The position numbers and the translations under genes were made by a program. From Budorcas taxicolor (lineage: Eukaryota > Chordata > Mammalia > Artiodactyla > Bovidae), in assembly GCF_023091745.1 (NCBI RefSeq), contig NC_068935.1, positions 63,202,724-63,266,723 on the forward strand: 64,000 nt of DNA, given 5' to 3'. Below, piece after piece: positions 11,336 to 22,205 of the stretch (within the stretch, counting starts at the first letter, position 1; every line of letters begins with the position of its first letter). The notes beneath the pieces were generated by a model. The model searched no databases. It had not been told where the DNA came from and saw only the letters and a list, made by a program, of their open reading frames with translations.

Positions 11336-11696
11336 TTTTTAAAAATCTGGGAGAACAGAAATCCATGGATGGAGAATCCTAGAACTACATAAATTGTTTT
11401 TCCAGTCTAGGCAGATTACCTCTTCTAAACTCTCTGAGCAGCAGAAGAGGAACTGAGCTGCTCACTTCTATTTTATAATGAGTGTACTTCATTTTTTATT
11501 TACCTGAGGCTGTCTCTGGTCAGTGAAATGTGGGAAAGATCAGGGAGAATAAATAGTTCTCTCAAACCCTTTCCCAGAATCAAAACAAAGAATTAGTTTC
11601 ACCTTAGGGTAAGAAGATCATGTGGTGTTATTTTTTATGCACACATAAATAATGTATCTTGACATATTAATCATTTCCTCTTCCAAGAGATTCAAT

Positions 11697-11715
11697 CCAA
11701 TAACATAATTATTAT
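11697..11715. repeat. Target-site duplication, left copy (BZW1 retrocopy)
   Basis: CCAATAACATAATTATTAT here matches the right copy at 13685-13703 with one substitution (T to G at base 10). It borders the T-run that is the retrocopy's poly(A) tail. Confidence 0.85.
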
Positions 11716-13684
11716 TATTTTTTTACTTTTACAGTTTAATTTGCAAACAGAATTTTTATAACAAATTATTTTTAACCAAATCATATCTTGAAAACTGTTT
11801 ATATAGAAAACCCAGGGAATAAAGTGAATTGTTCATTGTGGAAGGCTTTAAATTACATTAGTACAGTAGAAAATACAGGAGGTAGAAGATAACTGAAAAG
11901 ACTAATGCAACATCAGATTCAAATCTATAGCTCCTGTAGCTACTTAAAACATGGTTTTAGAAACTAAATCCAACATTTCCAGTAACCATAGAAACAGTTA
12001 AAATAAAATTTGCCATGAAAGCCCTTATATCATGCTTGATATAGGGAGGTAGGAAGATGTAAGAACCAGGACACATGAGACATGACATTTTATCTACAAC
12101 TCCTGTTTGCTTTACTGAGGGTGTAGTTTCAAAATTCAGTCACCTTCTTCAGCTTCAGACTCAGATTCTTCTTCAGCATTTTTGAGCCACTCTACAAACT
12201 TTTTCATTTGCTCAAGGAAGACACTCTTCCCCTTGGCAACGTGTGCATCTTTATACCATTTTAGAATGGGTTCTTCACGCAGAACTTCAGCTTTATAAAA
12301 AAGCACCACTATTTTCTGGAAGGCTTGCATGAAATGAGTGTTTCATAGCAGTACTCCTGAATCTTCAGTAACAGAGTCAGCTCAGACTGACCTTGAGTTG
12401 TAAAGGCAGCAAGTAGAGGGCTGTATTGCTTCAAGTGCTTGATGGCTTGCTCTGCCACAAGCTCCTCCTTTTTGTTCCATTCCACAGTGCTCATTACGCT
12501 GGACCATACTATTCCAATGACAATGGGTTCTGGGATGTTGTTGTTGTTTTTTTTTCATTTCTTCCTTGACATACAAAATTATATCCTTAAATGGATCACC
12601 ACGGGACATCTGTTCTTGAAGTTCTTTCTGGAGTTCCTTACGAGCTCCTATGGTTTGCTGATTCCGAACATATTCTGAAAGCTCTTTCAAGCCTGCCTCA
12701 GTAAAATACTTTGTGAAGTGTTCAACGCTTTGTTTATTGGCAGGAAAATGTTTCATCAGTCTGTTATCCATGCTCACTTTCTGAAGACTTGCAGCTACTG
12801 CATTGATATCTTTTTCATTTACAGGAAAAGCTGCTGAAACCCCTTCTTTAACCAAATTCTCATTGTAAAGGCTATTAAGAACGGATGCATTAAGTGTTTC
12901 ATTAGCCAGAAGAACACCAGTCGACATAGCCAGCTTGTTCTTTTCTGACTCTGAAAAACCCTTTAAGAACAGCAGCAGCTTTTTAACTTCATCTTCAAAA
13001 CCTTTCTCCAGGTATTTGTAGCGCCTGATTAACTTGTTAAAAACCTTAGCAAATGCTTGCATAGTCTCTAGGTCTTCTTGTGCTGCAAACACACAGACAT
13101 CTGTACGCATCATGTCATCTGCCAGTGTACCACCTGGGGCCAGCATTCTGCCAGCCACCAGAATGTCAGAGTTTCTGCATATCCTCGATAATCAAGTTTT
13201 GCTCCAGAAAGTGAAAGTGAAGTCGCTCAGTCACGTCCAACTCTTTGCGACCTCGTGGACTGTAGCCCTTCAGGCTCCTCTGTCCATGGGATTCTCCAGG
13301 CAAGAATACTGGAGTGGGTTGCCGTTTCCTTCTCCAGGGGATCTTCCCGACCCAGGGATCGAACCCAGGTCTCCCGCATTGCGGGTAGACGCTTTAACCT
13401 CTGAGCCAATCAGTACCAATTTCAGTTAAGCCTTGAATAATGCAGGCTTGAAACTGAGTGGGGCCAAAACTCTCTTTTTCATCTCTTTTTCTGGTTTTAA
13501 AACGCTGGCCTGATAGTGTTGGATTTTGCTGCTTTTGATTATTCATAAAAGACACCCGAATTTCAGGCGGTGAGAAAAGAGCCAGAAACCCCAGAGGTGG
13601 CAGCAACTGCAGCAGTGTCTCCTCTGCTACCGGAACTAATGCGAGGAGGAGGAGGAGGAGGGAAGAGATGCCACCCCCCCCCCC
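11716..13684 (-). pseudogene. BZW1: Processed BZW1 retrocopy, SINE-interrupted
   Basis: BZW1 (eIF5-mimic protein) binds eIF2 and eIF3 and modulates start-codon choice. The minus strand starts MNNQKQQNPTLSGQRFKTRK (ATG at 13544-13546), preceded by a GAGGAG-rich 5' UTR. It continues MLAPGGTLADDMMRTDVCVF, the W2 domain, and ends AEEESESEAEEGD with TGA near 12136. It has no introns and covers most of the ~419-residue parent, but shows frameshifts near 13165 and 12545 and a Bov-A2 SINE at about 13200-13417. The 19 bp target duplication (11697-11715 and 13685-13703, one mismatch) and an A-rich tail prove retroposition. It lies in the same orientation as the PRDM9 remnant, inside its large intron. 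Confidence 0.96.
13200..13417 (-). mobile_element. Bov-A2 SINE inside the BZW1 retrocopy
   Basis: GCTCAGTCACGTCCAACTCT, CCATGGGATTCTCCAGGCAA and TTCTCCAGGGGATCTTCCC are antisense Bov-A2. It splits the BZW1 frame after the LDYR codons. The low divergence suggests it is younger than the retrocopy. Confidence 0.92.
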
Positions 13685-13703
13685 CCAATAACAGAATTAT
13701 TAT
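13685..13703. repeat. Target-site duplication, right copy (BZW1 retrocopy)
   Basis: CCAATAACAGAATTATTAT follows the C-run at the 5' end of the retrocopy and pairs with 11697-11715. Confidence 0.85.
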
Positions 13704-14022
13704 GAGATTAGCATTAAAAATCTCTTTGGTGAATTTGTAGTCTAAGGTTTCTTTAATTGCCTTTGATTAAGAATGTTTAGCAAAAATAATTCTTTTTAAA
13801 AAGAATGATGGATTTTAAACAAAAAACTTTTGAGAATTACACTAGAAAATCTATATATTCACCTTCATTCAGGCTTATGTCAATATTCAGCCACAACCAC
13901 TTCAGAATGCTGAAAATTATATTTTTCTTTTTTCTTTTTTTTTGCTAATGGCTGAGATGCAGTTGAGACCTTAGCCCAGGCTGGTTTCAGGAAGACACCT
14001 CTACATCCTCCTGGCCCCTCAC

Positions 14023-14120
14023 CTTGCTGCCTTGGTGTCCATTCTTCATCAGAATCGTCAGTGTCATCTACCTGGGGTTTGATGACTTGTTTGCAGTGAT
14101 GCATGAAAGCTGGTTGAAAC
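14023..14120 (-). pseudogene. PRDM9: PRDM9 exon 2: post-KRAB linker
   Basis: It encodes QVDDTDDSDEEWTPRQQ, a signature stretch of PRDM9. The acceptor TTCCAG and donor GTGAGG are intact. The exon is 98 nt where my count of the human exon gives 108, with the missing bases near its 5' end. The junction with the KRAB exon is therefore out of frame. Confidence 0.93.
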
Positions 14121-14426
14121 CTGGAAAGAAGCAAAATAGATGTTCTAAGAAGGAGGCACAAAGCACAGAAGCAATGGAAAGTGTTACAAAGTCAGGGAAA
14201 TAAGTAGGATGGGCCGGGAGAATGTAAAACAAGGCAAGAGGTGAGCTCTGCACTGCCAAGTTCAACCCCACTTTGGTAAAACAATAAAAATTTCCTCCAG
14301 GTTAGTCTCCACACAAAAGGGAACTGTGGGCAGATGAAGCCACCTAAGAGAGGGCCAAGCAAACACTGAAGCTGAAGACCTGTTTCATGTTTCCCAGGCT
14401 CACAGGCACCCAGCACTTCCTGTTAC

Positions 14427-14545
14427 CTATAGCGAGCAGCACTTCGTAGTTCCTTTTCACATTCTTATATTGGATTTTTTCCCATTCTCCCATATCTGCC
14501 CATTCTTCCTTGGAGAAGCATATGGAAATGTCTTAGAAAGCATGT
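14427..14545 (-). pseudogene. PRDM9: PRDM9 exon 1 of the visible series: KRAB box
   Basis: The minus strand reads DISICFSKEEWADMGEWEK and then KNVKRNYEVLL, the KRAB-like box of PRDM9. The donor is GTAACA (14421-14426) and the acceptor CCAG precedes 14545. Just before DIS the frame reads H-A-F-stop, where the family has D-A-F-K, so lysine has become TAA at 14533-14535. Confidence 0.92.
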
Positions 14546-15359
14546 CTGGCCTAAGGAAAATAATAGATTTCATCAGTGACTTACTAATATAAGTCAGACC
14601 TTAGAGCTGACTTCTCTACCTTTTGTGCAGGGAGTAGCCTGAAGCTACTGGATGGTCTCTGTGAGACAGGGACAAAGACTTTCCTTCTCACCTGTGTCCT
14701 ACTTAACTGAACAAATACTGAGCATTTCCCTAACTCTCCCTGGACACAGCAGTTGATGATGCTAGTTTCCTGTTTTGTCCCACTCCACCCCACTGTCTCA
14801 GACAGGACCAGGCATTTTCATCCTGTTTACGTTCACAGAGAAGTTCACTCAGCTACCCAGGCAAGCAGTCTGTGATCCTTCAGGGACCGGTGCCGTGTCC
14901 TTCCTTAGAGCTGGATTACAGCCCAGCTTTGCCTTCTCTGCCTCTCACCGTGGGCTTCCACTCTGTTCTCCCAGCATCTCCCTCAGTGCTCTCCTCTGGA
15001 GACCTGTTTGGGCTCATGGCCATGGGACTCCCTCAATGCCAAGGTGCCTATGGAAGAAGAAGATGCTGAGATAGCCCAGACCACTGTCCAGAGCCTGGTC
15101 TGTCTTCCTTGGGTGGAGTGTCCAGGGCAGGAAGGTGTGGGGAAAGTCGGAGTGAGGCTGTTGGTGGGGTGGATGGATCCTGACCGGCTATGACAGGCCA
15201 CCCTAATGTGAAGAAGATTTGGTTCCTTTGGTTCCCCTACAATTCAGCCCCTCTGAGGAAAAAGCACTGGGAGGATGTGTATGTGGGTGACAGAGGGAGT
15301 CCTGAGGAGACCTGGAAGCCCCTAACTGGTGGCCTGGGGTCAGGCTGAAATCAGGGCTC

Positions 15360-15900
15360 TGTTCCAGTGCAGGAAAGGGAACATTTCTTCAAGAAGGACT
15401 TTGAGGATCTCTGCCTGGGGACTCGGAAAAATCTGGGCCTAACATGAGTTCTACGTTTAAGGGACAAGTCACTCCACTTGAGAAGATCTGGGACACATGG
15501 GGTGAAGGAACTGGGATCTTCAGACAGAGGGGACTGGGGATCTTTTGGCTGATGTAGAATGCACAGGGTGAGAGAAATTGGGATCTTTGAGGCTGAGGAA
15601 ATCAGAGGTTTCGAATTAAGGGGCTTTAGGTCTCTGACAAGCAGGACAGTGGAGGTCTTGAGGACAAAGAGTTTTAAGAGTTCCCAGGCTGAGGTATTCA
15701 GGGTCTCCAAGGTAAAGGAAATTTGGTCTCTCTGCAGGTGCTATCTTTAGGGTGTTTCAAGCTGAGGGGAACTGGGGTTACTCTAGGTATTTGAGATTCG
15801 CAGCATTAGGGGATTTGGTATTTCTGCCGATGAAGGGACTTGTGGTCCCTGAAGCTGACAAGATGTGAGCTCCCTTCAGGTTAGGACCCAGGTTCTTCAA
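15360..15900 (+). repeat. Degenerate short-period repeat of GGGATCTTTGAGGCTGAGG type
   Basis: Phrases such as ACTGGGATCTTCAGACAGAG, TTGGGATCTTTGAGGCTGAG and GGTCTCCAAGGTAAAGG recur at about 40-50 bp spacing with heavy divergence. It looks like an eroded minisatellite. I do not recognise a named family. Confidence 0.45.
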
Positions 15901-15915
15901 AGCTGATGGGATTTG

Positions 15916-16140
15916 GGGCTATCAATAACCTCAGATATGCAGATGACACCACCCTTATGGCAGAAAGTGAAGAGGAACTAAAAAGCCTCTTGATGAAAGT
16001 GAAAGAGGAGAGTGAAAAAGTTGGCTTAAAGCTCAACATTCAGAAAAGTAAGATCATGGCATCTGGTCCCATCACTTCATGGGAAATAGATGGGGAAACA
16101 GTGGAAACAGTGTCAGACTTTTTTTGGGGGGGCTCCGAAA
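15916..16140 (+). mobile_element. BovB LINE fragment (RT palm)
   Basis: It encodes NNLRYADDTTLMAESEEELK followed by LLMKVKEESEKVGLKLNIQK, the BovB reverse-transcriptase palm with its Y-A-D-D box. It stops abruptly near 16140. Confidence 0.92.
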
Positions 16141-16479
16141 TCCCTGCAGATGGTGACTGGAATGAGGGAGTACAGGAGGGGGAACTTGCATCCCCAGTGA
16201 GACCCTCTCAGCAAAGCTGGGGCTGGGTTGGGCTTAGAGGATGTGACTGAGAGTTTGCTTAAAAGGATGCCACCTTTAGAGGACCTCCTGCAGTGTAAAT
16301 TTCAGGGCTACATAGCAACTAAGTGCAGAGCATGATGGCTGAGCTGATGGCTGTGGATCCTGCAGGCTGAACGCTGACTCTGAACATTGGAAGATTGTCT
16401 AGAGTCACAGGATGTGCTTGCTGTCTCTGCTGAGATGATCTCAATGGGGACCCAGGTTCCCCTCTTACTCTCCAGAAGG

Positions 16480-16775
16480 TATCAAACTGCAGCCAATCCC
16501 CACAGTAAGCCCTGAGGAAACTTGGGAAAGAAGAATATCTGCTTTCTAGCAGCAATCAAAGTGCAGATACCCCCCACAGTAAGCCCTAAGGAAACTCCTG
16601 AAGGAAAACAATATGTGCTTTCTATCAGCCATCAGACTGCAGCCATTTCTCATGGTGAGCCCTGAAGAAACTAGGGAAGGAGAAGAATACCTGCTCTCTA
16701 CCAGCCATCAGACTGCAGCCACTTCCCAAGGTGATTCCTAAGGAAACTCGGGAAGAAGACAGGATACTGGTCCCA
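16480..16775 (+). repeat. ~73-76 bp tandem array, four copies
   Basis: Four units share (C)ATCAGACTGCAGCCA, then GTGAGCCCTGAGGAAACT and GGGAA...AGAATA(T/C)CTGCT. Starts are near 16481, 16554, 16630 and 16706. It leads directly into the LTR-like sequence and may be part of its U3. Confidence 0.8.
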
Positions 16776-16779
16776 GGTG

Positions 16780-17540
16780 GTAAGGTGTGCATCAAAGGGA
16801 ACGATTTCACTGAGATGGCTGGTGCATCTTCGCATACATAGAAAAGTGCTAAATTCCTTAACTTTAGATGCTACCTTCTGGGTTTGAATTCCTAAAAGAT
16901 TCTTACTGAATAAAACATAACTGTTAACACTTATGTTATAAATATTTTTATGTCTAAACATATGAAGTAGAGACTTTCAGAACACTGGCACCAGTGGTGG
17001 GCACACCCCAAAAGATGTAACTCATGGAGAAATTAGAACAGTTATCACCCCTTTCTCCATAAGACTGTGGAATGGACACTGACCCTGGGGAATTGTTACA
17101 GGGAAGAACAAAATCTGACTCCACGTTGAATGTTTTACTTTAACCTTTGTTTCCTGTTGGTTTATATACTACAGGGATACTGTTCATACGTAATGGCCTG
17201 CCTCAGGAAACTCTGACTGTCTGCCTTTGTTCAGGACCTGTCCACTTGTGGATGGCTACAGGAAGGGAGAAAGTAACACATCTCCTCCCGAGACTGGCCA
17301 TTCCAGGAGATATTTGCCAGAATAATGGCCTTTTTACTTTATTTTATCACCTCCCCAGCTCTGTGTTCTATAAAAGAACTGGCATCCAGACCCTTACAAG
17401 ATGGTTTCTTCGAGATATTAGTCTGCTATCTTCTCAGTCTGACAGCTTTCCAAGTAAATTCATATTCCAGGCCTCAGCACCTTGCCTCTGATTTATTGGC
17501 CTGTTGTGAGACAAGCAGAGGGAGCTTGGATTTGGGAACA
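16780..17540 (+). mobile_element. LTR-like sequence (class I ERV type)
   Basis: The stretch has a TATA-type box (CTATAAAAG near 17369), downstream CCAGACCCTTACAAG-like R/U5 sequence and a terminal GTGAGACAAGCAGAG block, as in gammaretroviral LTRs. No internal viral genes adjoin it. The start is uncertain because the 76 bp array may belong to it. Confidence 0.55.
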
Positions 17541-17544
17541 ATCC

Positions 17545-17650
17545 CACATGCCTTGCAGTCAAAAAATCAAAACATAAAACCGAAGCAATATTGTAACAAA
17601 TTCAATAAAGTCTCTGAAAACGGACCATATCGAAAAGATCTGAAACCAAA
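17545..17650 (+). mobile_element. SINE tail fragment
   Basis: AAAAATCAAAACATAAAACC and GCAATATTGTAACAAATTC, then AATAAAG, is the tail segment common in ruminant tRNA-derived SINEs. Confidence 0.55.
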
Positions 17651-17659
17651 ACCCGAAAG

Positions 17660-19105
17660 GAACTCAGTGGTTGTGTGAAATATTTATAAAGGAGTTAGTG
17701 CCCCTCTTGCCCATACGCCCTGAAGCGACACTGGACAGTTAGGCTCTGTCCATCAGAACACCCTCTCCATACCCCAGGTGGAGGTGCTCTGCCCCCAATG
17801 CCCTGGGTCTCAGGTGGTAGAAGAGACACAATCTAGAGTGTCTCTTTTCTGGTTCAGGGGAACATCACGCTAGCCACCCTGTCTCCCTGCCCATAATAAA
17901 TAAGGAGAGTTGTTTGCACCTGGGAGAGTGATGTTGTGGGCACCTGGACTGCCTTGTCTTTGTGAGATTTGATGTGACAACAACACAGAAAGAGAACCAG
18001 CCAAGAAGGATCCAGTCAGGAGTAAACCCCTCATTACAGGGACCCTGTGAGACCCAAGCAGTCACTCTGCCCACCCTGCTCTGACTTTTGGGAACTGGCC
18101 TTTGTCATTCTCTGGGCAGGAGGTGGAAAGGACAACCCAGTGTCTCTTCCACCTCCTGAGACCCAGGTGGGCACTGGGGGCAGCAGCACCTCCACCTGGA
18201 GTCCAGAGAGGGTGTCCTGAATGGACAGGGCCTAACCATTCAATGAGGCTGGCCCTTGTCCATAGTGCACTGACCTGCTACAGGGTCTTAGGGGCCAGTG
18301 GGACCCACATTCTTTCTTTCCTGTACCATCCAGAGCCTGGCCGGCTGGTCCCTCCTTCCCTGTCACCCTCAACTGGTGTCTTATTCATTGTCTTCGATAG
18401 ACTCAGGTCTTTCCTGGAAGGGAAAGGGACCTTTTGTGGTCACCACATCTCTTGGTGTGCTGTCAGGAGGCACTGGCAGTCGCTTCCCTATCTCTGGTCT
18501 CCTGACCCTCCTCACCTGCCTCATCTCCGTCTACCTCTGGAGCATTTGCGCATGTGTGTGTGCATGTGCACATGCACACATGAGCAGATTTATTAGCTAG
18601 GCCTGATTCCCTGGCTTTCTCTGTACTCCTGCTGGGATTTTGGGCACCACTTTTGCAGTCGAAGAGGTGCGAGTAGATGCAATGTGTTTTGTCACAGAGC
18701 CTTTGTTTATACTGCAGCCTTTTAAAGTGAGCACTACTCAGTGAGCCTTCCCATAGCCTCTGTTGGGCATCTGTCTCCTCCTCCTCCATGCAGTGTGTGC
18801 ATTGCTCCTCTTGCTCTTTCTAGTGCATCACGCAGCAAACCACCTTCTGCTGTTGTGAGGGACATTTGTTCAGCAAAGGGATGGGGCTTTGGCATAGACA
18901 GAAAGCCCTGCAGTGGGAGTCCTGGGTTCAACTCTGCTAGCTGTTTCTTGTGAACAGCTTCCGAACATCCTGGAGGCTCAGTAACCAATCATTTAAAATG
19001 GAGGAAGTAGAGGAGTTTTTCTTTGTTTGTTTTTGCAGTAGATGAAGAAATGGGTGTGAGGCATCCTGCCTGGATCTGTGTGTTTAGGGCTGACTTGGTA
19101 AAGAG
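17660..19105. other. Unassigned stretch
   Basis: No exon is recognised. A short (GTGTGCATGTGCACATGCAC)-like alternating tract lies near 18550-18585. The rest is unique-looking sequence and possible old MIR material. Confidence 0.35.
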
Positions 19106-19109
19106 AAAC

Positions 19110-20095
19110 CTGTATGCAGGTCAGGAAGCAACAGTTAGAACAAGACATGGAACAACACACTGGTTCCAAATAGGAAAAGGAGTACTTTAAGGCTGCATAC
19201 TGTCACCCTGATTATTTAACTTATATGCAGAGTACATCATGAGAAGCACTGGGCTGCAGGAAGTACAAGCTGGAAACAAGATTGCCGGGAGAAATATCAA
19301 TAACCTCAGATATGCAGATGACAGTACCCTTATGGCAGAAAGTGAAGAAGAACTAAAGAGCCTCTTGATGAAAGTGAAAGAGGAGAGTGAAAAAGTTGGC
19401 TTAAAGCTCAACATTCAGAAAAGTAAGATCGTGGCATCCAGTCCCATCACTTCATGGCAAATAGATGGGGAAACAGTGGAAACAGTGGCTGACTTTATTT
19501 ATTTATTTTTTGGCTCCGAAATCACTGCAAATGTTGATTGCAGCCATGAAATGAAAAGACATTTGCTCCTTTGAAGAAAAGTTAAGACCAACATAGACAG
19601 CATATTAAAAAGCAGATACATTACTTTGTCAACAAAGGTCCGTCTAGTCAAGGCTATGGTTTTTCCAGTAGTCATTTATGGATGTGAGAGTTGGGGTATA
19701 AAGAAAATTGAGCACCGAAGAATTGATGCTTTTGAACTGTGGTGTTGGAGAAGACTCTTGAGAGTCCCTTGGACTGCAAGGGGATCCAACCAGTCCATCC
19801 TAAAGGAGATCAGTCCTGGGTGTTCATTGGAAGGACTGATGTTGAAGCTGAGACTCCAATACTTTGGCCACCTGATGCGAAGAGCTACCTCATTTGAAAA
19901 GACCATTTATGCTCGGAAAGACTGAGGGCAGGAGGAGAAGGGGACAACAGAGGATGAGATGGTTGGATGGCATTACCGACTCAATGGACATGATTTTGTA
20001 TGGACTCTGGGGGTTGGTGATGGACAGGGAGGCTTGGAGTGCTGCCAACCATTGAGTCGCAAAGAGTGACACGCCTGAGTGACTGGTAAAGTGGT
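19110..20095 (+). mobile_element. BovB LINE, 3' part
   Basis: It includes NNLRYADDSTLMAESEEEL (RT palm) and a downstream region with FPVVIYGCESWGIKK and LRVPWTARGSNQSILKEI, then the BovB 3' end GTGACACGCCTGAGTGACTG. Several frameshifts break it, for example in the T-rich tract near 19498. Confidence 0.95.
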
Positions 20096-20270
20096 TGCTG
20101 TGTAGGTGCTCAGGGCATGTCTTCTCACCCCTAAAGGGGGTGTGGGGTGGATCTTTTATGAAGGAAATCGGTTTGTAGAAGCTAATTTTAGAATTCCTAA
20201 TGGTCTGACCGGGAAGATGAGACTGTGCCTGGGCCAACCAGGAAAACCAACACTTTGTGATTCCTTCTAG

Positions 20271-20463
20271 GAACAGTTGGGACCCCAGGAGGCAGCGGCA
20301 GTTGTCCTTGAGCTCTGCAGACGGTGCTGATGCCAAGTGCACCCAAGAGGAAGGAAAATACTGAAGTGAAACAGGAGGCATGGCCTGTGTCATCCAGAAG
20401 GTGCCAGAACCTGAGCTGCCTTCCAGGAAGCTGCACACTTGGGCTTCAGGCCCTGACTACCAG
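20271..20463 (+). pseudogene. PRRC2B: PRRC2B exon (WDPRRQRQL region)
   Basis: It encodes NSWDPRRQRQLSLSSADGAD, then in a shifted frame PSRKLHTWASGPDYQ. A TGA follows GKY in the first frame. The acceptor TTCTAG is intact and the donor is a weak GTCCCA. Confidence 0.9.
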
Positions 20464-20869
20464 GTCCCATGGGCACAGGGGAGTGGGGGGGATTCTGTGC
20501 CCACTTAGGTGGGGGACAGGCATGTGTGTGAGTACACACACAAGCCCTTTCCAAGTTCAGTTGACCAGAGATCCAAGGCAGAGACTCCAGCAGGTCACCT
20601 GAAAGGCTGTTTTGTGCATTTACAATGAACAGGAAGGGCTGGAGCCAGGGAATTTTCAGGAGCCCATCACGGGTGGGGGAGTGCAGGAGGAGTCTCAACC
20701 TGCTCAGAGAACACTGAGTAGTGGCCAGCTTGGGGATTCAATGTGGTGTGTACCTGGTCACTACAGACAGAGTCTAACTCTTTCAGATAGACATTCAATT
20801 AGGTTTCACTGAGTTCAGTGGTCTGGTCGGTTTTCAGAAAAATTCTAAGTGGACATTTCTCTCTTTTTC

Positions 20870-20990
20870 TAAGCTATTTTAAATTGGAGGATATTTGCTT
20901 TACAGTATTGTCTTGTTTTTTTTTTTTTTCCCTATTTCTGAATCAATCATAGGTATACATATGTCCCCTCACTCTTGAACCTCCCTCCTT
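20870..20990 (-). mobile_element. L1 3'-end fragment (antisense)
   Basis: TTTTAAATTGGAGGATATTT, CATAGGTATACATATGTCCC and CTTGAACCTCCCTCC match the reverse complement of the bovine L1 3' UTR. Confidence 0.65.
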
Positions 20991-20991
20991 T

Positions 20992-21125
20992 TTTGTTTGT
21001 TTGTTTGTTTTTTGAATGCACTGTGTAGCATGTGGGATCTAGTTCCCTGCCCAGAGACTGAACTCCAGCCCCCTGCATTGGAAGTGCAGAGTATTAACAA
21101 CTGGACCTCCAGGGAAGTCCCAAGG
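20992..21125 (-). mobile_element. CHR SINE (antisense)
   Basis: GTGGGATCTAGTTCCCTGCC through TGGACCTCCAGGGAAGTCCC marks it. The final AAGGAAGTCCC is repeated once. Confidence 0.85.
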
Positions 21126-21129
21126 AAGT

Positions 21130-22075
21130 CCCTCTTGTTTTTTAGAGTTAAAAATTATTCTTTTCAGATTTCGAGAGCAGTCACAAACTTACAGAAAACT
21201 TGGTGTAATACACATAATATTTTTTCCTGAGCCATTTGAAGAGTAAGTTGCTAGTCTAATCAGGCTCTGTCACCACAGGACGCCTCTTAGGTAAGCACAG
21301 TCAAGTCTAGAAGCTAGCATTGACATACCACTGCCATCTTGTCCTCAGACCCTGTCCCACTGTCCCCACTGTCCAGTTGATGGTCTTGATGCACAGGAAA
21401 CTGGGTCAGGGTCAGGCGTCCTTCAGCATCCCTCAGCCTTTGCTTAACTTTCCTGAGGTTGAAGCTCTGGAAGATCAGAAGCCAACTGCTTTGTGCAGTG
21501 TGCCTCAAGTCGGGTTTGTCTGGAGCTTCCTCGTGGTAAGGTTCAAGGCTTCCCTTTTTGGCTAGAGTCTCTCAGAACTGGCATTGACTCTTCTCATTGC
21601 TCCCACATGAGTGAACCTGGTCCCTCTCTGCCTGCTGTGACAGCCTTACTTTGATCTCAGGATTGAGGTGGTGGCTACTGGGTTTCACAACATGGAGCTT
21701 TCACATGCACTTCAGATTCATAATTGATAGCAGTTTTGCAGCTAGTTACTTTAAGACTATGAATATCCTGTTTCTCATCAAATTTTTAATTAATTAATTA
21801 ATTAATTTTATTAATTAATGAATATTAATTGTTTCTTTGGATGTTCAGGCTGTCTTTGGTTTGGGAGCTTCAGGCTTGCAGCCTTGTGCTTTTCACATGG
21901 CTCTATTATTTTTTGAGGGATTCCTTGCTTTCTGGTAGAACAAGCTTTTCCAAGCTCATTTTGTCCTTACCTAACGTTGGCCTTGGAGTCAGCCTTTAAT
22001 GACACTTATAAACCAGTACATGGGCACCAGGAGTGCCACTGCTTCTGGCCTTTTCCATAGACAGTTAGGGAATGT
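21130..22075. other. Unassigned intronic stretch
   Basis: No exon is recognised. A (TTAA)n-rich tract lies at 21786-21826. Confidence 0.35.
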
Positions 22076-22084
22076 ATGTATTGG

Positions 22085-22205
22085 AGAGAGAGACACACAC
22101 ACACAAGTGGGAGAGCGACACTCACACAGAGAGACACACACACAGAGTTAGAGAATGTATGTTTGTGAGAGACACACACATGTGAGACACACACACACAC
22201 AAATA
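22085..22205. repeat. (GA/CA)-rich microsatellite
   Basis: Runs of GAGAGACACACACACACA alternate with short unique spacers. Confidence 0.9.

Larger units (their letters stand above)
2553..14545 (-). pseudogene. PRDM9: Decayed unprocessed PRDM9 paralog (KRAB to SET exons; zinc-finger exon absent)
   Basis: PRDM9 binds DNA through a C2H2 zinc-finger array and trimethylates histone H3 (K4 and K36) to place meiotic double-strand breaks. Eight exons in correct 5'-3' order on the minus strand match its KRAB box, linker, zinc knuckle and SET domain. From exon 2 to exon 8 the intron phases keep a single frame. Damage seen: a TAA in the KRAB exon (14533-14535), a second exon about 10 nt shorter than expected (frameshift), and a TAA (4633-4635) and a TAG (4423-4425) in the zinc-knuckle exon. 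The first coding exon and the zinc-finger exon were not found. Introns are present, so this came from DNA duplication and not retroposition. It could equally be called a PRDM7/PRDM9-family copy. The intron between exons 2 and 3 has been filled by L1, SINEs and a BZW1 retrocopy. Confidence 0.93.

Noticed and set aside
12382..13158. A 258-codon frame as a functional BZW1 gene
   Set aside because: It lacks the true start (cut off by a SINE and a frameshift), shifts frame near 12545 and is flanked by a target duplication, so it is a processed pseudogene.
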